NCBI GenBank assembly: GCA_905236755.1
Contig: CAJOCR010000019.1
Coordinates: 1-59,915 of the forward strand
Reading direction: 5' to 3'
Origin: an uncultured Prevotella sp.
GTDB taxonomy: Bacteria > Bacteroidota > Bacteroidia > Bacteroidales > Bacteroidaceae
DNA: 59,915 nucleotides
The stretch's first letter is position 1. Each line of letters begins with the position of its first letter. Shown here in pieces: positions 59,874 through 59,915 of this stretch. The position numbers and the translations under genes were made by a program. The notes beneath the pieces are model-generated. The model saw nothing but the letters and a program-made list of their open reading frames with translations. It did no database searches and was not told the DNA's origin.

Positions 59874-59915
59874 AAGGAGGCGGCTTCCTACTCTCCCGCA
59901 TTGCATTGCAGTACC
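59874..59915 (-). rRNA. rrf: 5S rRNA, 3' part (gene continues to the right)
   Basis: On the minus strand GGTACTGCAATGCAATGCGG, then GAGAGTAGGAAGCCGCCTCC, match the conserved 3' end of bacterial 5S rRNA (GGTACTGC...GGGAGAGTAGG). The 5' part lies outside the window. This places an rRNA operon, read leftward, at the right edge. Confidence 0.85.

Noticed and set aside
59704..59901. 65-codon frame at the right edge
   Set aside because: It crosses the 5S rRNA 3' end and its terminator on the same strand and is not a protein gene.

Overview
The window looks like a chromosomal segment of a Bacteroidales bacterium, most likely Prevotellaceae. The support is three SusC/SusD-type features (two full pairs and their lipoproteins), type V pilus (fimbrillin) lipoproteins, a 'smalltalk' small protein, a DUF4248 protein, and promoters of the Bacteroidetes form TTTG-N19/20-TANNTTTG. 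The genus is inferred from gene content only.

Positions 1-18,200 hold the most striking content: a complete diversity-generating retroelement (DGR) embedded in a fimbrial gene cluster. All its genes are on the minus strand. They encode a DGR reverse transcriptase (1177-2475), an overlapping MutS-domain-I-like accessory protein (2393-2968) and an Avd-type four-helix protein (3968-4309). The template repeat (TR) lies at 3221-3346. Two variable repeats (VR1 4438-4563, VR2 9242-9367) form the 3' ends of two large lipoprotein genes. VR1 differs from the TR at 14 of 126 positions, 13 of them TR adenines; VR2 differs at 15 of 126, all of them TR adenines. Both targets have fimbrillin-like N-terminal halves and a C-terminal lectin-like variable domain. 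They sit among five or six further fimbrillin-family lipoproteins (6930-18035), so the retroelement most plausibly diversifies the binding surface of a pilus subunit or tip adhesin. Intergenic space here is packed with several repeat families, one of which brackets genes, and the TR itself, in a fixed inverted orientation.

Positions 18,700-21,400 carry three small plus-strand genes (DUF4248, a DUF6266-like protein, smalltalk) among dense repeats. Positions 21,671-24,560 are a core-type operon (rarA, a D-2-hydroxyacid dehydrogenase, a TRIC-type channel). A DUF3575/OmpA-like outer membrane protein (plus strand) and a GH125 mannosidase (minus strand) follow.

Positions 27,728-37,851 form a putative peptide-utilisation operon: S8 protease, S9 peptidase, SusC, SusD and two lipoproteins, with a promoter upstream and a terminator downstream. 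Positions 38,665-41,942 form a phosphate-scavenging operon (PhoN-type class A acid phosphatase, OprP/OprO-like porin, histidine acid phosphatase). A 1,041-residue membrane-anchored beta-propeller/coiled-coil protein and a uracil permease follow.

Positions 46,874-59,542 form an eight-gene operon that reads as a peptidoglycan/muropeptide utilisation locus: NlpC/P60 peptidase, L-Ala-D/L-Glu epimerase, transglutaminase-like protein, SSS transporter, beta-lactamase-family hydrolase, NamZ-type muramidase, SusC and SusD. The window ends in the 3' part of a 5S rRNA gene (minus strand) and its terminator, so an rRNA operon lies just to the right.
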